Of a stretch of 6,521 nt of DNA, positions 1 to 6,325 are shown piece after piece (the first letter of the stretch is position 1; every line of letters begins with the position of its first letter). This DNA comes from an uncultured Lachnospiraceae bacterium (lineage in GTDB: Bacteria > Bacillota_A > Clostridia > Lachnospirales > Lachnospiraceae). The notes beneath the pieces were generated by a model. It was not told the origin of the DNA and ran no database searches. It was given only the letters and a program-made list of their open reading frames with translations. Position numbers and translations under genes: made by a program. The stretch is from assembly GCA_900556645.1 (NCBI GenBank), contig USPJ01000073.1, positions 1 through 6,521 of the forward strand, in the 5' to 3' direction.

Positions 1-533
1 TGCTTTATCCATTGCCGGTGGTAATGGTCAGTGTAAGGGATAAAAAAGGAAATGACAATATTATCACGGTGGCATGGGCAGGAACTGTCTGCACCAATCC
101 TCCGATGGTATCCATTTCCGTCAGACCGGAACGCCATTCCTATCAGATGATAAAGGAGAGCGGAGAGTTTGTCATAAATCTGGTGACAAAGGATTTGGTC
201 TTTGCCACAGATTATTGTGGCGTGAAATCCGGCAGAGATGTAGATAAATTCAAAGAAATGAAGTTAAAGAAGGAAAAAGCAGAGAAGGTAGCAGCAGCTT
301 TGATTGCCCAGAGTCCGGTGAATCTGGAATGCAGAGTGACCGAGTGCAAGGAGCTGGGCTCCCATCATATGTTTGTGGCAGAGATTGTGTCTGTCCACAT
401 TGATGAGAAGTATATGGATGAAAAAGGAAAGTTTCATCTGAATGAGACCGGATTAGTGACCTATTCCCACGGAGAGTACTTCGCTTTGGGAAAACGGCTG
501 GGAAGCTTCGGATATTCGGTGAAAAAGAAGTAG
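1..533 (+). CDS. Flavin reductase family protein, 5'-truncated by window edge
   Basis: This is the C-terminal 176 residues of an FMN-binding flavin reductase-like protein (Flavin_Reduct fold). The frame is open to the window edge and reads LYPLPVVMVSV at the start. That is the usual early segment of this family, so the real start lies upstream of base 1 and the TTG at 12 is not the start. Other family-like segments are the stretch around TNPPMVSISVRPERHSY, which would contact flavin, and the closing FALGKRLGSFGYSVKKK, a typical C-terminus of clostridial members. Such proteins bind FMN as split-barrel dimers in the cytoplasm and reduce flavin or transfer electrons from NAD(P)H or ferredoxin-like partners; the physiological substrate cannot be inferred here. 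It converges on the DUF4364 gene with 33 bp between the stop codons and no obvious terminator hairpin. Confidence 0.88.
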   Translation, partial: LYPLPVVMVSVRDKKGNDNIITVAWAGTVCTNPPMVSISVRPERHSYQMIKESGEFVINLVTKDLVFATDYCGVKSGRDVDKFKEMKLKKEKAEKVAAALIAQSPVNLECRVTECKELGSHHMFVAEIVSVHIDEKYMDEKGKFHLNETGLVTYSHGEYFALGKRLGSFGYSVKKK

Positions 534-566
534 CGATTGCAAGAAACTGTTGAAAAAATGGCGGTT

Positions 567-1082
567 CTATTTCACCAACAAATCCATCAGATAAGCGTAG
601 ACCTCTTCGGATTGTTTTTTCCAGTTCTCGCAGACCGCTTCCGCCATCTCCGTATTTTTTACCGTGAGGGTAAAGTCGATAACCGGATGATTATGTTGTT
701 TCAGTTGGCAGTGTACCGCATAATCCTGATTGGTGGTTTTGTAATAGTCAGCAAGGATATCAGCATCCTGCTTCAACTCAATCTGATTTGCGGAAAAATA
801 ATCGGCAACATCCTTGCGGATAGCTTCGGAAATCTTATCCTCAAAAAAATGCAGGGTTTCTTTTCCAGAGGCGGTAATCCGATACTGGGTATTGCTGTGG
901 GTCGTTTCATAGGTAATTAGCTCCGATTCCAACAAATCATTGACCACCTGTTGTACCGTAAAATAGGTGGTATAATCTTTGTCCAAAAAGAAATTGGATA
1001 TCTTTGTATTGTTCAATGGAAAATCCACCTGTTCTAACATATATAAAATAATCAGTTTGTAAATTGTATTTGGTTCAGCCAT
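567..1082 (-). CDS. DUF4364 family winged-helix protein
   Basis: A 171-residue protein matching the DUF4364 family, common in Clostridia and without an assigned function. Residues 1-85 look like a winged helix-turn-helix: IYKLIILYMLEQVDFPLNNTKIS, then a recognition-helix-like TVQQVVNDLLESELI and a wing with YRITASGKETLHFF. The C-terminal half (about 90-171) is a mixed alpha/beta domain of unknown role ending in a helix (VCENWKKQSEEVYAYLMDLL). The N-terminal fold suggests DNA binding, but no target is known. The ATG is supported by a GAAGGG ribosome binding site just upstream. The gene starts 14 bp after the stop of the radical SAM gene on the same strand, so the two are probably cotranscribed. 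The length is normal and nothing looks broken. Confidence 0.85.
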   Translation of the reverse strand: MAEPNTIYKLIILYMLEQVDFPLNNTKISNFFLDKDYTTYFTVQQVVNDLLESELITYETTHSNTQYRITASGKETLHFFEDKISEAIRKDVADYFSANQIELKQDADILADYYKTTNQDYAVHCQLKQHNHPVIDFTLTVKNTEMAEAVCENWKKQSEEVYAYLMDLLVK

Positions 1083-1096
1083 AAAATCCCTTCTTT

Positions 1097-2007
1097 TTAT
1101 AGTTCTGACAGACGTCCCTGATAGGTGTCACGCTCCTTGAGACGCCGCTGAATTTGCTTTAATACCTGTTTTTTGTGGATACTCCATTCCGGTGCAAGTA
1201 AAAGCTTGCGGGGACCGTCACCGGTTAATCGGTGAATAACCACGTTCTGGGGAAGATATTCCAGACAGTCGATGATGAGTTCCACATATTCCTTCTGTGA
1301 CAGTACAGAAAATCCCTCTTTTTTATAATAGTCTGCCAAATCCGTGTTTTCCAAAACGTGTAAAAGCTGAAGTTTTACTCCGTCTAAGGGAAGAGTGGAA
1401 ATCTTCTTTACCGATGACAACATCTGTTCATGGGTCTCCGATGGAAGTCCCAGAATCAAATGGGTGATAACGGAAATGCCCTGTGCTTTTAAAGAAAACA
1501 CGGCTTTTTCGTAGCAGTCATAGTCAAAGCCCCGTCGGATAAAAGCGGCGGTCTGTGGATGGATGGTCTGCAATCCCAGTTCCACCCAGACAGGTTTTAT
1601 ATGATTTAATTCCGATAAAAGTGTCAATATCTCGCTATCCAGACAATCCGGGCGGGTGGCAATGGAAAGAGCCACAATGTCAGGATGGCAGATTGCCTCT
1701 GAAAAAATTTTCCTTAAATAAGAAACGGGAGCATAGGTGTTGGTGTATGCCTGAAAATAGGCGTCTTTTTTTGCAACAGTTTTTTCCCTTCTTCTATCTG
1801 CTTAGTAACAGAAAGGTCAACAGAAGAAGCAAAGTCTCCGGAGCCGCCTGCGGAGCAGAAAATGCAGCCACGGGTGTCCAGAGTACCGTCTCTGTTGGGA
1901 CAGGTCATACCGCCGTTTAGAGCAATCCGGTACACCTTTTCTCCAAAGGTTTTTTTTAAATAGTAATCTAATGAATAATAACGTTTTTCGTTCCAATATT
2001 TACGCAT
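1097..2007 (-). pseudogene. TIGR01212-type radical SAM protein, split by a -1 frameshift
   Basis: Two frames together make one radical SAM protein of about 303 residues, the usual size for the TIGR01212 (YhcC-like, Elp3-related) family. The first part (2007 down to a TAA at 1714-1716, 97 codons) has the start MRKYWNEKRYYSLDYYL and the 4Fe-4S cysteines C36, C48 and C51 in TCPNRDGTLDTRGCIFCS. The family sequence leaves this frame after IEEGKKLLQKK (codon 81). It continues one frame over as DAYFQAYTNTYAPVSYLRK, then ALSIATRPDCL, VWVELGLQT and THLILGLPSET, to the stop at 1097. The shift sits on a run of seven A (T at 1766-1772 on the plus strand); an eighth A would restore one frame. The ATG at 2007 is the first possible start because an in-frame TAA lies three codons upstream. 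Substrate and reaction are unknown for the family. The break could be a real mutation, a homopolymer sequencing error, or recoding. Confidence 0.85.
1765..1771 (-). other. A AAA AAG slippery heptamer at the frameshift point
   Basis: On the minus strand, codons CAA AAA AAG ACG of the radical SAM gene contain A AAA AAG in the phase required for -1 slippage (the type used in E. coli dnaX). A -1 slip yields GAC GCC TAT, exactly the family-like continuation. A Shine-Dalgarno-like AAGGG lies 14 nt upstream. A small GCCT/AGGC hairpin begins two bases downstream, which is closer and weaker than usual stimulators. The heptamer may equally be incidental to a homopolymer indel. Confidence 0.45.
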
Positions 2008-2016
2008 TGCCTCTTA

Positions 2017-2045
2017 ATCATATCATTATCAATTTGACAAATCAA
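2017..2045 (-). promoter_or_regulatory. Possible promoter for the radical SAM/DUF4364 unit
   Basis: On the minus strand, TTGATT (2040-2045) and TATGAT (2017-2022) are 17 bp apart, a fair sigma-A-type match. The -10 lies only nine bases before the ATG at 2007, so the transcript would have almost no leader and would lack the AAGAGG that precedes the ATG. The match may therefore be chance in AT-rich DNA. Confidence 0.35.
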
Positions 2046-2081
2046 GGAAAAATAGGACTTCCACTTTCTTCTAAAGTATTG

Positions 2082-2087
2082 TATAAT
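2082..2087 (+). promoter_or_regulatory. rho: Candidate -10 element for rho
   Basis: A perfect TATAAT lies in the 143-bp divergent intergenic region, 63 bp before the rho ATG, and would give a leader of roughly 55-60 nt. No good -35 hexamer lies 16-18 bp upstream (bases near 2058-2064 are poor). A TTGACA at 2034-2039 is too far away to pair with it. Assignment is by position and the -10 only. Confidence 0.4.
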
Positions 2088-2138
2088 GGCGGTATCAGAA
2101 AAGTCGTTGTGCCATATCGGCATGTATTCCAGGCAGTT

Positions 2139-2144
2139 AAGGAG
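2139..2144 (+). promoter_or_regulatory. rho: Ribosome binding site deciding the rho start
   Basis: AAGGAG lies six bases before the ATG at 2151. The frame stays open upstream to an ATG at 1971, but that extension has no such site, runs antisense into the radical SAM gene, and adds sequence unlike Rho. The start is therefore 2151, giving MREKYESLSVSVLRDLAKSRG, a normal Rho N-terminus. Confidence 0.85.
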
Positions 2145-2150
2145 AAAAGA

Positions 2151-3623
2151 ATGAGAGAGAAATATGAGAGTTTGTCTGTTTCCGTTTTGCGTGACTTGGC
2201 GAAAAGCAGGGGAATCGGCAAAGTGACATCAATGAAGAAAGCAGAGTTAGTAGAGGCAATGCTTGCAAAGGATGAGGAGGAAAAGAAACAGTCATCCGGC
2301 ACAGCAGGTTCTGCTCCGAAAACCGAAGGAAAAGAAAAAACATTTCCGGGTGAGACGGAGATGAGTTTGGACAGCGGAATTACAACCGAAGGAATTTTGG
2401 AGGTTATGCCGGATGGATACGGCTTTATTCGGTGTGAGAACTATCTTCCGGGAGAGAAGGATGTATATGTATCCCCTTCCCAGATTCGGAAGTTTGATTT
2501 GAAAACCGGAGATATTATCAAAGGAAATACCAGAGTAAAAACTCAGGGAGAAAAATTCTCCGCTTTGTTATATGTAAAAACCATCAATGGATATCATCCG
2601 TCGGAGGCTCAGAAACGAAAGAACTTTGAGGATTTGACGCCGATTTTCCCGGATGAAAGATTGCATTTGGATCACGGACGGGGAACCAACATGGCAATGC
2701 GGATTGTGGATTTGGTATCGCCGATTGGAAAGGGACAGCGTGGTATGATTGTATCTCCGCCAAAGGCAGGTAAGACCACCCTGTTAAAAGCCGTTGCAAA
2801 ATCCATTGTAAAGAGCAACCCGGAAATGCACCTGATTATCCTTCTGATTGATGAACGTCCGGAGGAGGTAACGGATATCAAGGAGGCAATCTGCGGAGAC
2901 AATGTGGAGGTAATCTATTCCACCTTTGATGAGTTGCCGGAACATCACAGAAGAGTTTCCGAGATGGTTATTGAGCGGGCAAAACGTTTGGTGGAGCATA
3001 AGCGTGATGTAATGATTCTGTTGGATTCCATTACGAGACTGGCAAGAGCCTACAATTTAGTGGTGCCGCCTAGCGGAAGAACCCTGTCCGGTGGTTTGGA
3101 CCCGGCAGCTTTGCATATGCCGAAACGGTTTTTTGGTGCGGCAAGAAATATGAGAGAGGGCTCCTGTAGTACTGATATTTTTGACAATGACTTCTTTTCG
3201 TTCTCTTGTACTTTCAACCATCAGTTTTCCGAGAATACCCAAATACTGTCGGAATGCCTGACGTCTGTTCAGATGTATACCGTCTCTTTTACAAAAGATA
3301 GCATGGTATTTCTGTGTCTTAGTCTGAACATAACGAATAGTACACCCCTCCCAAACCATAGGTTTTTCATTATTTACAATGTAAACCACACTGATTTTAA
3401 GGCGTTCCCCATCAAAGTTCAAAAGCTGTCCCTCATAATACATAGGCTTCACAAAGATTACCCCGTCTTTGGAGAATTCTATAAATGCTGTTTGCTCAAG
3501 TTTACTTTTTTCTGTACTAGCTACAACCCTTATTTGTTCTCCCTGTTCAATTTCCCACAGTTTCATCTATCGTACCTTCTCAATCGTAAAACCTTATTTA
3601 ATAATCATAGCAATTTTCATTAA
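2151..3623 (+). CDS. rho: Transcription termination factor Rho, 3'-truncated; open frame runs into antisense pilZ
   Basis: Rho is a hexameric RNA helicase that ends transcription. Residues 1-40 are the Rho N-terminal helical domain, 41-75 a short charged linker, and 77-145 the cold-shock-like RNA-binding domain (TEGILEVMPDGYGFIR). The RecA-type ATPase domain follows, with Walker A SPPKAGKTT (202-210), LLIDERPEEVTD (231-242), Walker B DVMILLDS (286-293) and the Q-loop region LARAYNLVVPPSG (297-309). Similarity ends at RFFGAARNMREG (residue 337, base 3161), where Rho should continue with GSLTI. About 100 residues are missing, including the R-loop and the arginine finger, so ATP hydrolysis and translocation should fail. 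The frame then reads about 153 codons of unrelated sequence antisense to pilZ, to a TAA at 3621-3623; this tail is probably meaningless. The usual downstream neighbours are absent. A real deletion or an assembly join would both explain this. Confidence 0.85.
   Translation: MREKYESLSVSVLRDLAKSRGIGKVTSMKKAELVEAMLAKDEEEKKQSSGTAGSAPKTEGKEKTFPGETEMSLDSGITTEGILEVMPDGYGFIRCENYLPGEKDVYVSPSQIRKFDLKTGDIIKGNTRVKTQGEKFSALLYVKTINGYHPSEAQKRKNFEDLTPIFPDERLHLDHGRGTNMAMRIVDLVSPIGKGQRGMIVSPPKAGKTTLLKAVAKSIVKSNPEMHLIILLIDERPEEVTDIKEAICGDNVEVIYSTFDELPEHHRRVSEMVIERAKRLVEHKRDVMILLDSITRLARAYNLVVPPSGRTLSGGLDPAALHMPKRFFGAARNMREGSCSTDIFDNDFFSFSCTFNHQFSENTQILSECLTSVQMYTVSFTKDSMVFLCLSLNITNSTPLPNHRFFIIYNVNHTDFKAFPIKVQKLSLIIHRLHKDYPVFGEFYKCCLLKFTFFCTSYNPYLFSLFNFPQFHLSYLLNRKTLFNNHSNFH
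3057..3566 (-). CDS. PilZ domain protein, 3'-truncated; tail reads antisense rho
   Basis: The first 135 residues resemble a YcgR-like PilZ protein. About 1-95 form a beta-rich N-terminal domain (MKLWEIEQGEQIRVVA, then FVKPMYYEGQLLNFDG). The start of a PilZ domain follows, with both c-di-GMP motifs: RRxxxR as RRQAFR (101-106) and NxSxxG as NISTTG (130-135). Such proteins sense cyclic di-GMP in the cytoplasm and often adjust flagella or surface behaviour. Only about 35 residues of the roughly 100-residue PilZ barrel are present. From residue 136 the frame (ALSHISCRTKK...) is the complement of rho and ends at 3057, so the true gene part is 3162-3566. The ATG has GAAGG about nine bases upstream and a good promoter further up. 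The protein as encoded is probably not folded. The PilZ call rests on the two motifs and general layout. Confidence 0.75.
   Translation of the reverse strand: MKLWEIEQGEQIRVVASTEKSKLEQTAFIEFSKDGVIFVKPMYYEGQLLNFDGERLKISVVYIVNNEKPMVWEGCTIRYVQTKTQKYHAIFCKRDGIHLNRRQAFRQYLGILGKLMVESTRERKEVIVKNISTTGALSHISCRTKKPFRHMQSCRVQTTGQGSSARRHH
3159..3164. other. Breakpoint joining truncated rho and truncated pilZ
   Basis: The bases GGCTCC belong to both partial genes. Read on the plus strand they follow rho codon E336. Read on the minus strand they encode the G135-A136 step of the PilZ protein, just after NIST. To the left everything is rho, and to the right everything is antisense pilZ. Neither gene retains its 3' end. 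The few shared bases could be junction microhomology. No repeat, target duplication or mobile element is visible at the join. Confidence 0.75.
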
Positions 3624-3632
3624 AATTGTCCA
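3604..3632 (-). promoter_or_regulatory. Sigma-A-type promoter for pilZ
   Basis: On the minus strand, TGGACA (3627-3632) and TATGAT (3604-3609) are separated by 17 bp, each matching five of six consensus bases. TGC immediately before the -10 adds an extended -10. The start codon is about 38 bases downstream with a ribosome binding site between, so the transcript would have a normal leader of about 30 nt. Confidence 0.65.
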
Positions 3633-3675
3633 CTTGATTTTTGACTATAAAACTCCTCAAATATTTTTACAAAAC

Positions 3676-3709
3676 AAAAAGAGGAAACAACAAAATGTTT
3701 CCTCTTTTT
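3676..3709 (-). terminator. Intrinsic terminator after oadA, probably bidirectional
   Basis: A perfect 14-bp inverted repeat (AAAAAGAGGAAACA and its complement) surrounds a six-base loop, with T-runs on both sides. It begins 18 bases past the oadA stop on the minus strand and would end the oad operon. It could also stop plus-strand transcription coming from the rho side. Confidence 0.9.
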
Positions 3710-3726
3710 CGCTTTTTAAACTCTGA

Positions 3727-5145
3727 TTATACCGGATATGCTCCGTTTTTTGTATCAGCAATATTCTGATCTACCTTTGTCTGCTGTGCCTCACGGTATT
3801 TGAAGAACTCTGTTGCTACCTGTGGGAACAATGCATAAGTCAGAACGTCCTCATCCTGCTGTTTCCACTGTTTCATCTCATTCTCCAAAGTCTCCAGCTC
3901 CGGCTCAAGTAAATCTGCCGGACGACAGGTAATGGCGTTCTTTTTCTCTTCGCCCAGAACCTTCTCTACTACTTCAGGGTTGAATGGTTTTACAGTCTGA
4001 CCATATTTTCCAAGCAATACATCCTTGGTCTCTTTGGTTGCCACCTTGTAACGTTCTCCCATCAGTACGTTGAACACTGCCTGAGTACCTACAATCTGAG
4101 AAGAAGGTGTTACCAGTGGTGGCTCACCTAAATCTTTACGAACACGAGGTACCTCTGCCAGTACTTCTTCGTATTTATCTTCTTTGCCCTGTTCTTTTAA
4201 CTGGGAAATCAGGTTGGATAACATACCACCCGGTACCTGATATAATAAGGTCTTGATGTTTACGCCTAATACCTTTGGATTCATCAAACCGTTCTCCAAA
4301 CATTCCTCACGGAACGGACGGAAGTAATCAGCAATCTCTGCCAACTGGTTCTGATCCAGTCCGGTATCAAATTCTGTTCCCTTGAATGCCTCTACCATAA
4401 CCTCAGTTGCAGGCTGGGAAGTACCAAGAGCAAACGGTGACATTGCGGTATCGATGATATCGCAGCCTGCCTCTACAGCTTTCATGTATGTCATAGAAGC
4501 AACACCGGAAGTATAGTGTGTATGAAGCTCAATCGGTAAGCTGGTTGCATCCTTCAATGCCTGTACCAGTTCGGTTGCTTTTGTCGGAACCAAAAGTCCT
4601 GCCATATCCTTGATACATAAGGAATCAGCACCCATATCCTCAACTTTTTTCGCCATGGTCATCCAGTAATCTAATGTATAGGCATCTCCTAAAGTATAGG
4701 ATAATGCAACCTGTGCATGACCTTTCTCTTTATTACAAGCGGTTACGGCTGTCTGCAAGTTACGAACATCGTTCAAACAGTCGAAAATACGAATGATATC
4801 AATACCGTTTGCAATGGATTTCTGTACGAAATACTCTACCACATCATCTGCGTATGGACGGTAACCTAAGATATTCTGTCCACGGAATAACATCTGTAAT
4901 TTTGTATTCTTGAATCCATCTCTTAATTTTCTAAGACGGTCCCACGGATCCTCTTTCAGGAAACGTAAGGATGCATCGAAAGTAGCTCCGCCCCAACACT
5001 CTACTGCATGATAGCCAACCTTATCCATCTTGTCGATAATCGGCAACATTTCTTCTGTCGGCATTCTGGTGGCAATCATTGACTGATGTGCATCACGCAG
5101 TACGGTTTCTGTAATTTTTAATGGTTTTTTTATAACTTCTGCCAT
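3727..5145 (-). CDS. oadA: Oxaloacetate decarboxylase alpha / carboxyltransferase subunit (no biotin domain)
   Basis: A 472-residue carboxyltransferase subunit of a sodium-pumping decarboxylase. It takes the carboxyl group from oxaloacetate (or a similar acid) and passes it to biotin on a carrier protein, on the cytoplasmic side of the membrane. The N-terminal TIM barrel has the family motifs LRDAHQSMIATRM (metal ligand D18), FRGQNILGYR (87-96), CIKDMAGLL with the expected carboxylated lysine K179, and metal-binding HTH (H208 and H210). The PYC/OadA conserved domain follows from about 290 (QVPGGMLSNLISQL). It ends at GAYPV without the C-terminal biotinyl domain of the roughly 590-residue proteobacterial OadA; the upstream biotin carrier supplies that part. 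The ATG has AGGAGG eight bases upstream. The gene lies 12 bp after oadB and is last in the operon. Pyruvate carboxylase subunit B is an alternative name for the same fold, but the OadB partner favours the decarboxylase. Confidence 0.92.
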   Translation of the reverse strand: MAEVIKKPLKITETVLRDAHQSMIATRMPTEEMLPIIDKMDKVGYHAVECWGGATFDASLRFLKEDPWDRLRKLRDGFKNTKLQMLFRGQNILGYRPYADDVVEYFVQKSIANGIDIIRIFDCLNDVRNLQTAVTACNKEKGHAQVALSYTLGDAYTLDYWMTMAKKVEDMGADSLCIKDMAGLLVPTKATELVQALKDATSLPIELHTHYTSGVASMTYMKAVEAGCDIIDTAMSPFALGTSQPATEVMVEAFKGTEFDTGLDQNQLAEIADYFRPFREECLENGLMNPKVLGVNIKTLLYQVPGGMLSNLISQLKEQGKEDKYEEVLAEVPRVRKDLGEPPLVTPSSQIVGTQAVFNVLMGERYKVATKETKDVLLGKYGQTVKPFNPEVVEKVLGEEKKNAITCRPADLLEPELETLENEMKQWKQQDEDVLTYALFPQVATEFFKYREAQQTKVDQNIADTKNGAYPV

Positions 5146-5153
5146 GATATTCT

Positions 5154-5160
5154 CCTCCTA
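5154..5160 (-). promoter_or_regulatory. oadA: oadA ribosome binding site overlapping the oadB stop codon
   Basis: On the minus strand the oadB stop TAG (5158-5160) supplies the first two bases of AGGAGG (5154-5159), which sits eight bases before the oadA ATG. The overlap suggests translational coupling, keeping the two subunits in proportion. Confidence 0.8.
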
Positions 5161-6306
5161 AATTCCAAAGATTGCCATAAATACTCCGGCTGCAACCGCA
5201 GTACCGATAACTCCGGCAACATTCGGTCCCATTGCATGCATAAGTAAAAAGTTTGTAGGATCCTCTTCCGCACCTACCTTCTGAGATACACGGGCTGCCA
5301 TCGGAACCGCAGAAACTCCGGCAGAACCAATCAACGGGTTAATCTTTCCTTTTGTAATTGCACACAATAATTTACCAAACAATACTCCGGCTGCTGTACC
5401 AAACATAAATGCAACCAGACCAAGAACTACGATTTTGATTGTTGTTATATTTAAGAATGCCTCTGCACTGGTGGTAGCACCTACGGAGGTACCCAGTAAA
5501 ATAACAACGATATACATCAACGCGTTGGATGCTGTCTCGGAAAGCTGATGAACAACTCCTGACTCACGGAATAAGTTACCCAGCATTAACATACCAACCA
5601 ATGGTGCTGTTGTCGGAAGAATCAGACATACAATGGTAGTAACAATGATAGGGAATAAAATTTTCTCTAACTTGGATACCGGTCTTAAGTTCTCCATCTT
5701 AATGGCACGCTCTTTTTTGGTTGTAAATAATTTCATAATCGGCGGCTGAATAATCGGAACCAACGCCATATACGAATATGCCGCCACCGCAATCGGACCC
5801 ATCAGTCCCGTCTGCCCCAGCTTACCCGCCAGGAAAATAGAGGTCGGTCCGTCTGCACCACCGATTATAGATACTGCCGCTGCCGCCTTGTCATTGAATC
5901 CCATCAGGATTGCAAGGAAGTAAGCAGAGAAAATACCAAACTGTGCTGCTGCTCCCAATAAGAAACTGATTGGGTTTGCAATCAACGGTCCAAAGTCGGT
6001 CATGGCACCAACACCTAAGAAAATCAGGGATGGTAAGATTGACCATTCATCTAATGAATAAAAATAATACAGTAAACCACCTACACCATTACTGGTCTCT
6101 TCCGGGCTTGCAATGATATCCGGGTAAATGTTTACCAACAGCATACCAAAGGCAATCGGTACTAACAGCAATGGTTCGTATCCTTTCTTAATTGCTAAGA
6201 AAAGGAAGATAAAAGCAATCGCAATCATGACAAAGTTTCCCCATGTCAGATTTAAGAATGCTGTCTGATGCAGGAGGTTTGACATTGTTTCTCCTACGTA
6301 GCTCAT
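5158..6306 (-). CDS. oadB: Sodium-translocating decarboxylase beta subunit
   Basis: A 382-residue integral membrane protein that decarboxylates carboxybiotin and uses the energy to move Na+ out of the cell. It has multiple hydrophobic segments, for example around 22-40, 46-62, 90-108, 112-135, 165-190, 217-245, 262-278, 288-316 and 360-381. The conserved functional motifs are present: SIIGGADGPTSIF (146-158, containing the essential aspartate D152), NPLIGSAGVSAVPMAARV (323-340) and HAMGPNVAGVIGTAVAAG (357-374). Length and motifs are normal for the family. The start at 6306 is chosen because AGGAGG lies seven bases upstream; the internal ATG eight codons in has no comparable site. It follows the biotin carrier gene by 19 bp and precedes oadA by 12 bp, on one transcript. 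Substrate specificity (oxaloacetate, methylmalonyl-CoA or glutaconyl-CoA) is set by the partner subunit, here OadA-like. Confidence 0.93.
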   Translation of the reverse strand: MSYVGETMSNLLHQTAFLNLTWGNFVMIAIAFIFLFLAIKKGYEPLLLVPIAFGMLLVNIYPDIIASPEETSNGVGGLLYYFYSLDEWSILPSLIFLGVGAMTDFGPLIANPISFLLGAAAQFGIFSAYFLAILMGFNDKAAAAVSIIGGADGPTSIFLAGKLGQTGLMGPIAVAAYSYMALVPIIQPPIMKLFTTKKERAIKMENLRPVSKLEKILFPIIVTTIVCLILPTTAPLVGMLMLGNLFRESGVVHQLSETASNALMYIVVILLGTSVGATTSAEAFLNITTIKIVVLGLVAFMFGTAAGVLFGKLLCAITKGKINPLIGSAGVSAVPMAARVSQKVGAEEDPTNFLLMHAMGPNVAGVIGTAVAAGVFMAIFGI

Positions 6307-6325
6307 AATTCGTCCTCCTGCTCAA

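Noticed and set aside
534..566. Terminator between the converging flavin reductase and DUF4364 genes
   Set aside because: I found no stable inverted repeat followed by a T-run in these 33 bases.
537..920. Plus-strand open frame of 127 codons
   Set aside because: It is antisense to the DUF4364 gene, has no family resemblance and no convincing ribosome binding site.
1555..1920. Plus-strand open frame of 121 codons
   Set aside because: It is antisense to the radical SAM gene, which has clear family motifs in its own frames.
1971..2150. N-terminal extension of the rho frame to an upstream ATG
   Set aside because: It overlaps the radical SAM gene antisense, does not resemble Rho, and the strong ribosome binding site belongs to the ATG at 2151.
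2086..2154. Small upstream frame of 22 codons whose stop overlaps the rho ATG (ATGA)
   Set aside because: Its ATG overlaps the candidate -10 element and has no ribosome binding site, so it would not be on the transcript. An internal ATG at 2122 also lacks a site.
2042..2999. Several minus-strand open frames of 68-86 codons opposite rho
   Set aside because: All are shadows of the rho coding frame, with no start signals or recognisable domains.
3150..3180. Invertible switch or mobile element at the rho/pilZ join
   Set aside because: The only symmetry is a six-base AGTACT palindrome. No inverted repeat partner, target duplication or recombinase gene is visible in the window.
3469..3726. Plus-strand open frame of 85 codons running into the terminator
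   Set aside because: It lies antisense to the pilZ start, across its promoter and through the terminator hairpin; low-complexity composition and no ribosome binding site.
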